Both the position numbers and the translations under genes were made by a program. Source: an uncultured Bacteroidia bacterium (GTDB lineage: Bacteria; Bacteroidota; Bacteroidia; Bacteroidales; UBA932). Taken from it: DNA of 64,000 nucleotides. The notes below the pieces were generated by a model. It was not told the DNA's origin. It saw nothing but the letters and a program-made list of their open reading frames with translations, and made no database searches. Below, in pieces: positions 17,003 through 26,621 of this stretch (its first letter is position 1; every line of letters begins with the position of its first letter). The stretch lies in the NCBI GenBank assembly GCA_902780935.1, contig CACZHP010000003.1, forward strand, positions 1-64,000. The letters are read 5' to 3'.

Positions 17003-18151
17003 ATGAAAAAGACAATCATCTATCTTGTGGCGGCTGTGCTGCCGCTTCTTCTCGCCTCTTGCGCGCGTAAGAATACTATCTCCGGTCAATACGAGTCCCT
17101 TCCGGGCGACTCGCTGCTTGTCGAGATCCTGAATCTCTATGACATGCGTGAACCGCTCACATCCGAAGTCATCCCGGCCCCGGACGGAAAATTCTCATAC
17201 ACTTTCCGTGATTCCGTGGCCAGGGGAGTAATGATTTATCTTCCCGATGACACCCGAGGCAGGAAGCATGGCATCACTTCCTTCATATTCGTGCCCGGGG
17301 AATATGCCAAGATCGCCGGAACCATCGACAAGCCGGTAATAGACGGCAGCGCCTATTTCAAGGACAAGAAGGTTTACGACGACATGTGCAAGGAGGATCT
17401 CGATAAACTCGAGGCTCTCGGGGATGAATACCGGGCTGCTGTTGGAGCCAGCGACCAGGCTAAAGCTGACTCTCTGGAGGAAGTTTTCGGTAAGATAAAC
17501 GACCATATCGACGAAATTGCCAAGGAATTCGTGCGGACCCATCCTACAAGCCTCTATTCCGCCACCGTCATCAGCAAGACGGTCGGTGAGGATGGAAAGG
17601 ATGCCCTTGAGCTTCTGAAACTTATCCCTGACAATGTGAAGAACGGCCCCCTCAAGACTGTCATCGAGAGGACCGAGGAGAGTGCCCAACGCGCTTATAA
17701 GCGGGCGGAGGCCTCCAAGAAGATCCAGGACAACATGACCGCTCCTGATTTCACCCTGAAGAACGAGAAGGGCGAGGACTTCACCCTGTCATCCCTCTAC
17801 AACAAGGGCAAGTACATCATCCTCGATTTCTGGGGCGAGTGGTGCTACTGGTGCAAGGAGGGCATTCCCGACATGAAACAGCTCTACAAGGATGCCAAGG
17901 GCAAGATCGAGATCCTCAGCATCGACTGCAGGGACACCGAGGAAGTGTGGAAGAAAGCCATCAAGGACCATGAGCTTCCTTGGCTCCATGTGTATAATCC
18001 CGGAGACGACAAGGTGGATGTCTCGACGACCTATGCCATCAAGGGATATCCCACAAAGATAATCCTCAACCCTGACGGTACCATCAACAAGACCTTCGTG
18101 GGTGAGGATCCGGAGTTCTATGACTATGTGAAGTCGCTGATCAAGAAATAG
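17003..18151 (+). CDS. TlpA-like thiol-disulfide oxidoreductase lipoprotein
   Basis: 382-residue lipoprotein (Cys20 in LLASC) with an N-terminal beta-rich DUF4369-like region (about 25-130), a helical linker, and a C-terminal thioredoxin-fold AhpC/TSA-Redoxin domain carrying the redox pair in WGEWCYWCKEG (Cys281, Cys284). Such proteins are abundant in Bacteroidales and act as periplasmic or surface thiol reductases; the client is unknown. It begins 4 bases after the GH53 stop, so it is likely in the same transcript. Confidence 0.9.
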   Translation: MKKTIIYLVAAVLPLLLASCARKNTISGQYESLPGDSLLVEILNLYDMREPLTSEVIPAPDGKFSYTFRDSVARGVMIYLPDDTRGRKHGITSFIFVPGEYAKIAGTIDKPVIDGSAYFKDKKVYDDMCKEDLDKLEALGDEYRAAVGASDQAKADSLEEVFGKINDHIDEIAKEFVRTHPTSLYSATVISKTVGEDGKDALELLKLIPDNVKNGPLKTVIERTEESAQRAYKRAEASKKIQDNMTAPDFTLKNEKGEDFTLSSLYNKGKYIILDFWGEWCYWCKEGIPDMKQLYKDAKGKIEILSIDCRDTEEVWKKAIKDHELPWLHVYNPGDDKVDVSTTYAIKGYPTKIILNPDGTINKTFVGEDPEFYDYVKSLIKK

Positions 18152-18168
18152 CGGCTTCCCAGTTTGAG

Positions 18169-20361
18169 CTATCCTACGACAGCCCCGTTGGAGATCCCTT
18201 CAGCGGGGCTAACAAGTCTCATCTTGCCGTCAGGCTGCTTGGCCATCAGGATCATGCCCTTTGACTCGATGCCGCGGATCATCCTTGGCTTGAGGTTGGC
18301 GAGGATGCAGATCTGCTTTCCAAGCATGTCCTCGGGGGAATAGTATTCGGCTATTCCGGAGACGATGGTCCTTTGGTCGATTCCTGTGTCGATCGTGAGT
18401 TTGAGAAGCTTGTCGGTCTTTGGAACCCGCTCAGCTTCAAGTACTTTTGCGACACGGATGTCCATCGTACCGAACTCCTCGAACGTCACTTCGGGTTTCT
18501 GCTCCTCGACTTTGGCAGGGGTGGCCTGCTCGGCGGCGGCAGCAGCGGCGGCCGCCGCATTGGCCTCTTTCGTAGCGTTCAGCTTGGCGATCTGCGCGTC
18601 GATGACGCTGTCCTCGATCTTGCTGAACAGCAGCACAGCCTCACCGAGCTCATGTCCTACCGGCAGGATGTCCCCCCGGCCCAGGTCGTCCCAAGTCAGC
18701 ACAGGGCGGCCGGGCTCGAGCGCCTGCTCGGCATTGAGTGTATGCAGCGCGCGGCTTTCACCGGGCTTGAAGAAGTTCTCTGTCGGCTCACCCTCGCCGG
18801 TCCTATGATCGAATCCGGCGTCCAGCCCGACCTTCAGGATTCCCCTCAGCTTCTCGGCAGAGAACGGAGTGAACGGCTCGAAGGCGATAGCGAGATTGGC
18901 GCATATCTGAAGCGAGGTGTAAAGGATCGAGGCGGTGCGGTCCATGTCGGTCTTCGCGACCTTCCAAGGCTCGGTGTCGGAGATGTACTTGTTGCCGATG
19001 CGGGCTATGCTAATGGCGTCCTTAAGAGCCTCCCTGAAATGGAAACCCTCAAGGTTGGCCTCAAGGCTGCGACGAAGTTCCGGAATCTGGCCAAGAGTCT
19101 CAGCGTCAATGGCTTCCGGCTTCAGGTTGGCGGGGACTTTGCCCTCGAAATATTTCTGGGTCAGGACAACCGCCCTGTTGACGAAATTGCCCAGGATGGC
19201 CACCAGCTCACTGTTGTTCCTCTGCTGGAAATCCTTCCAGGTGAAGTCGTTGTCCTTGGTCTCGGGAGCGTTGGCACAAAGCACGTAGCGAAGCGTGTCC
19301 TCCTGGCCGGGGAACTCATCGACATATTCATTGAGCCAGACCGCCCAGTTACGGGAGGTAGAGATCTTGTCGCTCTCAAGGTTGAGGAACTCATTTGAAG
19401 GGACATTGTCAGGAAGGATGTAACCGCCACGGGCCTTCAGCATCGAAGGGAAGACTATGCAATGGAAGACGATGTTGTCTTTGCCGATGAAATGGATGAG
19501 ACGGGTGTCCTCGCTCTTCCACCATTTCTCCCAACTCTGAGGCAGAAGCTCCTGAGTGTTGGAAATATATCCTATCGGAGCGTCGAACCAGACATAAAGG
19601 ACCTTGCCTTCAGCTCCTTCGACCGGCACGGGAACTCCCCAGTCAAGGTCGCGACTGACGGCCCTGGGCTGAAGCCCGCCGTCCAGCCAGGACTTGCACT
19701 GGCCATAGACATTGCTCCTCCACTCTTTGTGGTTCTCGAGGATCCAGTCACGCAGCCAAGGCTCGTACTGGTCCAGAGGAAGATACCAGTGGGTGGTCTT
19801 TTTCTTAATAGGCTCAGCGCCGCTGAGTTTGGACTTGGGGTTCAGGAGCTCTTCAGGGCTGAGGGTGCTTCCGCACTTCTCGCACTGGTCCCCGTATGCG
19901 TTCGGGTTGCCGCACTTGGGGCAGGTCCCGACTATGTACCTGTCGGCCAGGAAGGTCTTCGCCTCGGGGTCGTAGTACTGCTCGCTCTCCTTGGTGATGA
20001 ACTTTCCCTTGTCGTACAACTCGCGGAAGAACTCGGAGGCGTTCTTGTGGTGGACGGCCGAGGTGGTCCGGGAATATATGTCGAAATTGATCCCGAGCCT
20101 CATGAAAGAGTCCTTGATGATGCCATGGTACTTGTCCACGATGTCCTGCGGGGTGACCCCGTTGGCCCTCGCCTTGATCGTGATCGGCACCCCGTGCTCG
20201 TCGGAGCCGCAGATGAACAGGACATCCTCGCCCCTCATCCTCTTATATCTCACGAATATGTCAGCTGGCACATAGACTCCGGCCAAGTGGCCGATGTGCA
20301 CGGGGCCGTTAGCGTACGGCAGCGCGCATGTCACAAGAGTTCTCTTGAAATTCTTCTCCAT
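18169..20361 (-). CDS. metG: Methionyl-tRNA synthetase
   Basis: Charges tRNA-Met with methionine. The 730-residue protein shows the HIGH signature in [10 protein letters not shown] near residue 20, a zinc knuckle ([18 protein letters not shown]), the KMSKS equivalent as DKISTSRNW, and a C-terminal EMAP/Trbp111-like tRNA-binding domain ([17 protein letters not shown] to the end), joined by an Ala-rich linker with nine consecutive alanines. It appears monocistronic, with its own promoter at 20383-20390. A 17-nt stretch at 18706-18722 encoding LEPGR recurs in dnaG. Confidence 0.98.
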   Translation of the reverse strand: MEKNFKRTLVTCALPYANGPVHIGHLAGVYVPADIFVRYKRMRGEDVLFICGSDEHGVPITIKARANGVTPQDIVDKYHGIIKDSFMRLGINFDIYSRTTSAVHHKNASEFFRELYDKGKFITKESEQYYDPEAKTFLADRYIVGTCPKCGNPNAYGDQCEKCGSTLSPEELLNPKSKLSGAEPIKKKTTHWYLPLDQYEPWLRDWILENHKEWRSNVYGQCKSWLDGGLQPRAVSRDLDWGVPVPVEGAEGKVLYVWFDAPIGYISNTQELLPQSWEKWWKSEDTRLIHFIGKDNIVFHCIVFPSMLKARGGYILPDNVPSNEFLNLESDKISTSRNWAVWLNEYVDEFPGQEDTLRYVLCANAPETKDNDFTWKDFQQRNNSELVAILGNFVNRAVVLTQKYFEGKVPANLKPEAIDAETLGQIPELRRSLEANLEGFHFREALKDAISIARIGNKYISDTEPWKVAKTDMDRTASILYTSLQICANLAIAFEPFTPFSAEKLRGILKVGLDAGFDHRTGEGEPTENFFKPGESRALHTLNAEQALEPGRPVLTWDDLGRGDILPVGHELGEAVLLFSKIEDSVIDAQIAKLNATKEANAAAAAAAAAEQATPAKVEEQKPEVTFEEFGTMDIRVAKVLEAERVPKTDKLLKLTIDTGIDQRTIVSGIAEYYSPEDMLGKQICILANLKPRMIRGIESKGMILMAKQPDGKMRLVSPAEGISNGAVVG

Positions 20362-20382
20362 AAGCTATGATGTAAAGATTCG

Positions 20383-20390
20383 CGAAGTTA
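20383..20390 (-). promoter_or_regulatory. metG promoter -7 box (TAACTTCG)
   Basis: TAACTTCG on the minus strand, 21 bases before the metG ATG at 20361. It is the same octamer as the uvrA box, here with a leader of about 15 nt. Confidence 0.45.
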
Positions 20391-20638
20391 GTAAAATCCT
20401 CGGTATGTTTCGCAAGGATTATTATTTGTAGGGTTCCGAGATGGTATTTTTGAATACGTCCGTTTTAGCCGGCCTAACCAGCTATCCCCGCTGTCATCCT
20501 GAGCGGAGCGAAGGATCTACAAGCCAGAAGCAGGTCGAAGTGCGCCAGTTTGGCGGTAAAAGCGGCTGCTGAGGGGATTCACGGGGCGGTTAGCTAGCGG
20601 CAGCGCTATTCAGCGTCCCGGACCAGGGGGACGATGGA
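20391..20638. other. Non-coding gap between metG and dnaG with a REP-like repeat
   Basis: About 250 bases without a convincing gene. It contains one copy of the dispersed repeat (20491-20518) and a weak hairpin (CGCCA-GTT-TGGCG near 20543-20555). I see no tRNA or known RNA structure. Confidence 0.5.
20491..20518 (+). repeat. REP-like dispersed repeat, intergenic copy
   Basis: 28-nt unit beginning CTGTCATCCTGAGCGGAG and ending CGAAGGATCT. Related units occur at 41372-41400, 46915-46942 and, inside dnaX, 58702-58729. This copy lies between metG and dnaG, 124 bases after the dnaG stop. Confidence 0.75.
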
Positions 20639-22699
20639 TTATTTCTCGCGTCCGAGACGGACTTTCACGGCTTTGATGGCTTTCATTACGCGCATGAGAT
20701 CCTTCATGATCTCCACCTCGTGGTCTTGGTTCCCTTCAGTCTGGGCCTCCTTCAGGTCTTCCCTCAAGGAGTGTTCCTTGTCCTCGAGGCGGCAGGCGTG
20801 AAATACCAAAATGGCCTTGGGAACATATTTGGTAAGCCAGGATCCCTTGGACATCATCGCGTCCCTCAAGCCTTTGATAGACAGGTCGTAGCGCTCGTCG
20901 ATAGAGAGCTGGGCGGCCACAAGGGCCACATCCCTGTCAGGCCCGTCCAAAAGTCGCTTGACAATCTCGTCTTGCGACAATCCCTCGTAATAGGCTTCTG
21001 AATAAGCGTCGTAGGTGGTCTTGTAGACCGAATTGGCGAATGTGATCCCGTCAGCCTCAATAGCCTGACTGATGAAGTCAAAGACAGTCTGGACTCCCTC
21101 CTCGTCCTCACTGTAGAATTCGGAGTCGCTTTGGAACTCAAGGGGGGTGGTGCCGTTAGCCAGGATGAAGTTCAGAAGATCCCGCTCTGCCTTCGCCATG
21201 ATCTTGTTTTCCTCCAATGCATCCAATCCCTGGTCGGCCGGACGGCCGTCCGGGCCAGGCACGTTGTGATCGGAGACGGCATTGTCTGCTCTGGCCGGAG
21301 CAGCCGTCGAGCTTAGGCCGTACTCAGCCGCAGCGTAGCGAGAATGGACGCGGCCGGGCTCGAGCGGCTGTCCGGCCTTAGATAATAGTTTCGCCCGGGT
21401 GGAGCTGACACGATCTTCAAGGGCGGTACGGCGAATGTCGAATTTCTGGGCGAGAAAATCAATGTAGGTCTCCCGTTTGACCGCGTCCGGGATGTCCGCC
21501 ACAGTGTCAGCGATCTCATTGATGGCATTGGCCCTACCCAGAGGATCCCTATCAGTCCCTTTAAGCAGCAAGGAACTCTTGAAATCCACGAAATCCTGCT
21601 CGTTACTTGAAATGAAGTCCTCGACTTCTTCCAGTGTGTGCTTTCTGGAATATGAATCCGGATCGTCCCCGTCCGGTATCAGGACCACCTTTACATTCAT
21701 CCCCTGGCGGAGGAACATGTCGATTCCCCTCAGGGCCGCCTTCTGCCCGGCCTCGTCACCGTCGTACATGATCGTGACGTTCTTCGTGAAGCGTCCGATC
21801 AGCCGGATCTGCCCGTCGGTCAGGGCCGTGCCGCTGGAGGCCACCACATTGGTGATTCCCAGCTGGTGCATCGAAAGGACATCCAGATATCCCTCCACAA
21901 GGAAGCACTTGTCTTTCTTCGCCATCTCGGCCTTCGCGAACCATATTCCATAAAGGGATTGGTTCTTCACGTAGATCGCGCTTTCCTTGGAGTTGACGTA
22001 TTTGGCGTACGGTTTCCCTTCTTCTTTTGACTTGAGTGTCCTGGCGCCGAATCCGATCACCCTTCCGCTGACAGAGTGGATCGGGAAGGTGACCCTCTCG
22101 ACGAAGCGGTCGTGAAGGTCCGGCTTGTCGTCGTATTTGGCGCAAAGGCCGGTCTCCAGAAGGTACTCGTCCTTGAACCCTTTCGCCTTGGCGGCATCCG
22201 TGAACGAGTGGCGGTCGGAAGGAGCCCATCCGAGACCATATTTCGAAATGGTCGAATCCTCGAGACCCCTTGTGTGGAAATAATTGAGACCTATGGCTTT
22301 ACCTTCTCCTTTGGTGAGCTGGTCGGTGAAAAAACCTTCTGCGAACTCGGAGACGAGATAGAGGCTCTCATTCCTCTGACGAGCCGCTATGTCCTCCGCG
22401 CTTTCCTCTTCCTCGACCACCTCGATGTTGTATTTCTTGGCGAGATATCTCAATGCGTCCGGATAGGACATGTGCTCGTGGTCCATGACGAACCCGACTG
22501 CGGATCCTCCCTTATGGCAGCCGAAGCAATAATATATTCCTCTCGCGGGAACCACATGGAACGAGGGAGTCTTCTCATTATGGAAAGGGCAGCAGCCCCA
22601 CCATTCCGCCCCGCGTTTCTTTAGCGAGACGAAATCGGCCACTACCTCCTCGACTTGGGCGGTGTCCAGGATCTTCTGAACTGTGTCCCTCGGGATCAT
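20639..22699 (-). CDS. dnaG: DNA primase
   Basis: Makes RNA primers for replication. The 686-residue protein has the CHC2 zinc-binding domain (CPFHNEKTPSFHVVPARG then YYCFGCHKGG, residues about 37-65), the catalytic core with the TOPRIM acidic motifs (FLVEGYLDV; MYDGDEAG), and a C-terminal helical region for helicase binding. Between core and C-terminal region, about residues 430-490, is an Ala/Gly/Pro-rich linker (LEPGRVHSRYAAAEYGLSS and onward) with palindromic GC-rich coding DNA. It is transcribed with DUF308, whose stop lies 2 bases before its start. Confidence 0.97.
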   Translation of the reverse strand: MIPRDTVQKILDTAQVEEVVADFVSLKKRGAEWWGCCPFHNEKTPSFHVVPARGIYYCFGCHKGGSAVGFVMDHEHMSYPDALRYLAKKYNIEVVEEEESAEDIAARQRNESLYLVSEFAEGFFTDQLTKGEGKAIGLNYFHTRGLEDSTISKYGLGWAPSDRHSFTDAAKAKGFKDEYLLETGLCAKYDDKPDLHDRFVERVTFPIHSVSGRVIGFGARTLKSKEEGKPYAKYVNSKESAIYVKNQSLYGIWFAKAEMAKKDKCFLVEGYLDVLSMHQLGITNVVASSGTALTDGQIRLIGRFTKNVTIMYDGDEAGQKAALRGIDMFLRQGMNVKVVLIPDGDDPDSYSRKHTLEEVEDFISSNEQDFVDFKSSLLLKGTDRDPLGRANAINEIADTVADIPDAVKRETYIDFLAQKFDIRRTALEDRVSSTRAKLLSKAGQPLEPGRVHSRYAAAEYGLSSTAAPARADNAVSDHNVPGPDGRPADQGLDALEENKIMAKAERDLLNFILANGTTPLEFQSDSEFYSEDEEGVQTVFDFISQAIEADGITFANSVYKTTYDAYSEAYYEGLSQDEIVKRLLDGPDRDVALVAAQLSIDERYDLSIKGLRDAMMSKGSWLTKYVPKAILVFHACRLEDKEHSLREDLKEAQTEGNQDHEVEIMKDLMRVMKAIKAVKVRLGREK

Positions 22700-22701
22700 G
22701 C

Positions 22702-23364
22702 TTAATCCATGTCTTCCTGAATCTCAGGATCCTCAATCTTCTCGTAATTGACTTCCTTGGCATCCTCCAGGCTGGAGGGGGTGGTTGTCCTGGCATTAGG
22801 ATTTACGGAATATTCCGTACGCCTGATCTCAAACTCCGCCCTGGCTTTCTCCATCCTGAACGCTGAGATCAGTTCGGCAACTCCATAGACGATCAGCAGA
22901 CAGCCGGCGATGATGCTCATCACGTTGATGGTGAAAGGATTGAACAGCAGGAAGGCACCTCCTACGACGGCCAGGATCGAGAGCAGCAGGGATGAGAATC
23001 CCGCTCCGAGAAGGCTCATCGCCCCGGCGAGGGCGAGTAGCTGCAGGCCTCCGAACAGGATGAGGACGATGCCGATGGCATAAACTATCGCTCCCGCTAT
23101 CCATTGCGGATTGAAGAACAGCAGGAGGCCGAGGGCGATGTCAAGGCCGGCGTTGATGATAAGCAGCTGGTAGAACCCTGTCTCCTTGCTTTTTATGAGA
23201 CCATATATTAAAGACGCGATGCCTGCCGCGACGAGCAGCCCGGCTATGATCTTCACAACCAGTGTGGGAGCGTTGCCCCCGAATGCCATCACCAGTCCAA
23301 TCCCTATAGCCGCTATGGCTCTGGTGACGCTGTCGAACTTTGTTTTGTATCCCAGAGTAATCAT
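22702..23364 (-). CDS. DUF308/HdeD-like membrane protein
   Basis: 220-residue protein with about six hydrophobic helices in paired, glycine-rich segments (AIAAIGIGLVMAFGG; IIAGLLVAAGIASLIYG; and similar), matching the DUF308 family that includes E. coli HdeD, followed by a polar acidic cytoplasmic tail (about 170-220). Function unknown; HdeD is linked to acid resistance, but that cannot be carried over. It leads a two-gene unit with dnaG. Its promoter box TAATTTTG ends 5 bases before ATG, so it is likely leaderless. Confidence 0.85.
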   Translation of the reverse strand: MITLGYKTKFDSVTRAIAAIGIGLVMAFGGNAPTLVVKIIAGLLVAAGIASLIYGLIKSKETGFYQLLIINAGLDIALGLLLFFNPQWIAGAIVYAIGIVLILFGGLQLLALAGAMSLLGAGFSSLLLSILAVVGGAFLLFNPFTINVMSIIAGCLLIVYGVAELISAFRMEKARAEFEIRRTEYSVNPNARTTTPSSLEDAKEVNYEKIEDPEIQEDMD

Positions 23365-23369
23365 AAAAA

Positions 23370-23377
23370 CAAAATTA
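23370..23377 (-). promoter_or_regulatory. DUF308-dnaG promoter -7 box (TAATTTTG), near-leaderless
   Basis: Exact TAnnTTTG match on the minus strand, followed by TTTTT and the ATG at 23364. It faces the PHP-gene box at 23390-23397 in a 38-base divergent region. Confidence 0.6.
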
Positions 23378-23389
23378 ATAAAAAAACGC

Positions 23390-23397
23390 TATATTCG
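23390..23397 (+). promoter_or_regulatory. PHP phosphatase promoter -7 box (TATATTCG), near-leaderless
   Basis: TATATTCG, then TGAAT, then ATG at 23403. The spacing supports ATG 23403 as the start rather than the in-frame GTG at 23397, which overlaps the box. Confidence 0.55.
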
Positions 23398-23402
23398 TGA
23401 AT

Positions 23403-24254
23403 ATGTTTTTCGACACACACAACCATAGCCAGTTTTCTTTTGACGGAGGAGCGACAACGGTCGAGCAAAGCGTCAAAGCGGCGGTGGACAAAGGGTTCGG
23501 TGGCATCTGCTTCACCGACCATTGCGATTACTTTGTCCCCAAGATGAAGGAGGAATTCGAACCGATAGTCTGCGAGGTTTTCGATGTCAAGGCGCAGCAA
23601 GCTGAGATTGACCGGGTGAGCGGCCTTGTCGCGGAAGGGGCCTTCGGCAGGGCCGCGGCCAAGAAGTTCAAGGTACTCAAGGGAATAGAGGTAGGCCTTT
23701 ATGAGGACAGCCGGGAGCTGAACAAGAATATCCTCGCCGCCAATAGTTTCGACCAGGTCATCGCCTCTGTCCATTACCTGGAGGACACCGATCCGTATTT
23801 CGGCCCTTATTACAAGGGCAAGAACTGGAAGGAGGCTTACGGCCGCTATCTGGAAACCCTTCTCCGGGAGATGCGGAAGCTGGAGGATTTCGACATCATG
23901 GGCCATTTCGACTATATCGTCCGCTATGCCCCATACCCCAAGGAGAGCATCCAGTACAGGGATTTCCCAGGCCTTATTGATGAGATACTGAAGTATCTGA
24001 TAGAGAACGGAAAAGGTCTTGAGATCAACACAAAGACGTACAGGCAGTACGGGCTGCGGACACCCCAGCTTGACCGGGACATCCTGATCCGGTACATGGA
24101 GCTCGGGGGAGACATCCTCTGTCTCGGATCAGACTCTCACAAAGCGGACCAGGTGGGAGCCAGGTTCGATTATTTCGCCCAGTATGTGAAGATGTTCGGT
24201 TTCCGCCGCTTGGGCCATTTCGAGAACCGCAGGCTGAAGATGGTGACTATCTAG
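23403..24254 (+). CDS. PHP-domain phosphatase, histidinol-phosphatase-like
   Basis: 283-residue metal-dependent phosphoesterase of the PHP family. Metal ligands are visible in THNHSQFSFDG (HxH near the N-terminus), FTDHCDYF, GHFDYIVRY and LGSDSHKADQVG, matching the HisK-type histidinol phosphatases. No other his genes are near, and such enzymes also hydrolyse other small phosphate esters, so the substrate is open. Start chosen at 23403 (MFFDTHNHSQ) from promoter spacing. The 3' end overlaps recQ by 4 bases tail to tail. Confidence 0.85.
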   Translation: MFFDTHNHSQFSFDGGATTVEQSVKAAVDKGFGGICFTDHCDYFVPKMKEEFEPIVCEVFDVKAQQAEIDRVSGLVAEGAFGRAAAKKFKVLKGIEVGLYEDSRELNKNILAANSFDQVIASVHYLEDTDPYFGPYYKGKNWKEAYGRYLETLLREMRKLEDFDIMGHFDYIVRYAPYPKESIQYRDFPGLIDEILKYLIENGKGLEINTKTYRQYGLRTPQLDRDILIRYMELGGDILCLGSDSHKADQVGARFDYFAQYVKMFGFRRLGHFENRRLKMVTI

Positions 24255-26458
24255 GAAGCCACCTCGCAGAGGAATTTGAGCCTGACGAGCCTGATCTCCA
24301 TCTCGTCATAGTCCGGCTCCAGGGCCGCCCTGGCCTCTTCAAGGGAATCTGAAGAAGCCTCGTTCTTGAAGTAGTCGAAGATCTCCTCGACTATGTCGTC
24401 GTCGATCACCTGGCGTATGTAGTAGTTGAGGTCCAGTTTGGTGCCGGTTGAGACGATGCCTTCCAAGTCATCGATCAGTTTCTCCATCTCCATGCCCCTT
24501 GCGTCAGCGATGTCTTCGAGGGAGAGCTTGCGATCCACGCTTTGGATAATGAATATCTTGTCGGCCGACCTTGTGGGAGCGGACTTGACCACGAACTCCG
24601 CAGGCCTCGTGATGTCATTTTCCTCCACGTAGGCCTTGATAAGCTCGATGAATTCCTTGCCATATTTCCTGGCCTTTCCTTCCCCGACGCCCTGGCATCC
24701 GTGTAACTCGTTGAAGGTGATGGGGTAAAGGATGGACATATCCTCCAGGGCCGGATCCCCAAAAATGATCCATGGCTGAAGGTTCAGCCTCTTTGACATG
24801 TCTTTCCGGAGGTTCTTGAGCATCGACAGCAGGACAGGGTCTCCTCCTCCGCCCCTCATGGCAGCCTTGTCGGAGGCGGTGTCCTCGTCATCCTCGTCGT
24901 TGTCCTTGCCCACGAACACGCGGTCCTCCACGAGCCTGATCTCCCAGGGGTTGGCGTAGAACTCCTCACCTTTCTCAGTCACGAATATCAGACCGTAAGA
25001 CTCGATCTCCTTGCCAAGCAGGTGGAGCAGAAGCCCCTGGTGTATGACAGCGCTCCAGAACCTGTCGCTATGGTCTTTGCCTTCCCCGAACAACGGGAGG
25101 GTGTCGTGTTTGTAAGACTTTACCATAGCGTTGGACTGCCCGGAGAGGACCATCGCCAGATGCTCGATCTTGAAGTGTTCCGGGAGGGACTTGATCAGCC
25201 TGATCACCAGGCACATTTCCTTCCTTCCGTCGAAAGTGGGCTTGGGGTGGACGCAGTTGTCGCAGACTCCGCAGTTATCTTTCGGATAGTCCTCTCCGAA
25301 ATAGTTGAGCAGCATCTTCCTTCGGCATTGGCTGGTCTCCGCATAGGCCACGGTCTCCATCAGCAGCTGCCTCCCTATCTCCTGTTCGGAGACAGGCTTC
25401 CCGAGCATGAATTTCTCGAGCTTCTGGATGTCTTTGTAGCTGTAGTATGTGATGCAGTCCGCCAGCTCGCCATCCCTTCCGGCGCGTCCTGTCTCCTGGT
25501 AATATCCCTCGATGCTCTTCGGGATGTCGTAGTGGATCACGAACCTGACATCCGGCTTGTCTATGCCCATGCCGAAGGCGATCGTCGCCACGATCACGTC
25601 CACATCCTCCATAAGGAAGCGATCCTGGTTCTCGGCCCTGGTCTTCGCATCCAGCCCCGCATGGTAGGGCAGGGCCTTTATCCCGTTGATGGAAAGGAGA
25701 TTGGCCATCTCCTCGACCTTCTTGCGGCTCAGGCAATAGATGATTCCGGACTTGCCCGGATGCTGCCTGATATAGCGGATTATGTCTTTCTCGGCGTCCA
25801 CCTTGTCCCGCACTTCATAATATAGGTTGGGTCTGTTGAAGGAGGATTTGAACACTGTCGCGTCCATTATGCCGAGATTCTTCTGGATGTCACTCTGTAC
25901 CTTTGGAGTGGCAGTCGCGGTCAAGGCTATCACGGGTGCTTTCCCGATTGTCTGGATCATATCCCTGATCCGTCGGTACTCAGGGCGGAAGTCATGACCC
26001 CATTCAGAGATGCAATGCGCCTCATCCACGGCGTAGAATGAAATCCTGATCTCTTTCAGGAGGTCGATGTTCTCTTCTTTGGTCAATGATTCCGGCGCCA
26101 CGTATAGGAGCTTGGTGACTCCGGACAAGAGATCCTGTCGGACTTCCTGGATCTGCGCCTTGCCGAGGGAAGAGTTGAGGAAATGGGCAATACCGGAATG
26201 TTTCTCCTCAAAGCCGCGTATGACATCGACCTGGTTTTTCATCAAGGCGATCAAGGGGGAGATCACAATGGCGGTGCCTGGCATGATAAGGGCCGGCAAC
26301 TGGAAGCAGAGGGACTTTCCGCCTCCTGTGGGCATGAGGACAAACGCATCCTTCCCTTCGATCAGGTTGCGGATTATGGCTTCTTGGTCTCCTTTGAAGG
26401 AATCGTAGCCGAAAAAGGTTTTCAATTTTGAGTGCAGCTGGGCGGAATCAATCTCCAT
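24251..26458 (-). CDS. recQ: RecQ-family ATP-dependent DNA helicase
   Basis: 3'-5' DNA helicase for recombination and repair. The 735-residue protein carries Walker A MPTGGGKSLCFQ, DEAHCISEWGHDFRPEY (motif II plus the RecQ aromatic loop), motif VI in GRAGRDG, the zinc-binding cysteines of the RQC domain (CRRKMLLNYFGE, CGVCDNC), and an HRDC-like domain near 580-650. A further C-terminal helical region of about 85 residues follows, as in the longer Bacteroidetes RecQ proteins. It has its own upstream promoter. Confidence 0.96.
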   Translation of the reverse strand: MEIDSAQLHSKLKTFFGYDSFKGDQEAIIRNLIEGKDAFVLMPTGGGKSLCFQLPALIMPGTAIVISPLIALMKNQVDVIRGFEEKHSGIAHFLNSSLGKAQIQEVRQDLLSGVTKLLYVAPESLTKEENIDLLKEIRISFYAVDEAHCISEWGHDFRPEYRRIRDMIQTIGKAPVIALTATATPKVQSDIQKNLGIMDATVFKSSFNRPNLYYEVRDKVDAEKDIIRYIRQHPGKSGIIYCLSRKKVEEMANLLSINGIKALPYHAGLDAKTRAENQDRFLMEDVDVIVATIAFGMGIDKPDVRFVIHYDIPKSIEGYYQETGRAGRDGELADCITYYSYKDIQKLEKFMLGKPVSEQEIGRQLLMETVAYAETSQCRRKMLLNYFGEDYPKDNCGVCDNCVHPKPTFDGRKEMCLVIRLIKSLPEHFKIEHLAMVLSGQSNAMVKSYKHDTLPLFGEGKDHSDRFWSAVIHQGLLLHLLGKEIESYGLIFVTEKGEEFYANPWEIRLVEDRVFVGKDNDEDDEDTASDKAAMRGGGGDPVLLSMLKNLRKDMSKRLNLQPWIIFGDPALEDMSILYPITFNELHGCQGVGEGKARKYGKEFIELIKAYVEENDITRPAEFVVKSAPTRSADKIFIIQSVDRKLSLEDIADARGMEMEKLIDDLEGIVSTGTKLDLNYYIRQVIDDDIVEEIFDYFKNEASSDSLEEARAALEPDYDEMEIRLVRLKFLCEVAS

Positions 26459-26474
26459 GTCCGACGATTTTCAT

Positions 26475-26506
26475 AAATATAGCCAAAGATTTCGTAAAAG
26501 GCAAAC
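26475..26506 (-). promoter_or_regulatory. recQ promoter (TTTG, 20-nt spacer, TATATTTA)
   Basis: On the minus strand TTTG (26503-26506), a 20-nt gap, then TATATTTA (26475-26482), one mismatch from TAnnTTTG. Predicted leader about 10 nt before ATG at 26458. Confidence 0.45.
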
Positions 26507-26621
26507 CAAATTGACACTAATAATGTAAAATTGAATAATATTTGCGATATTCGCGGAGATATAGGGACTGTTCACGTCCTTTATCCTCAGTAAAGTAATA
26601 GAACACATAAAAGCTATAGAC

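Noticed and set aside
15856-18151. GH53 and TlpA-like lipoproteins as a polysaccharide utilisation locus
   Set aside because: No SusC/SusD pair, sensor or further glycosidases adjacent.
18373-20370. Two long open frames opposite metG (341 and 302 codons)
   Set aside because: Shadows of metG in the other strand; no motif, no promoter, and metG is certain.
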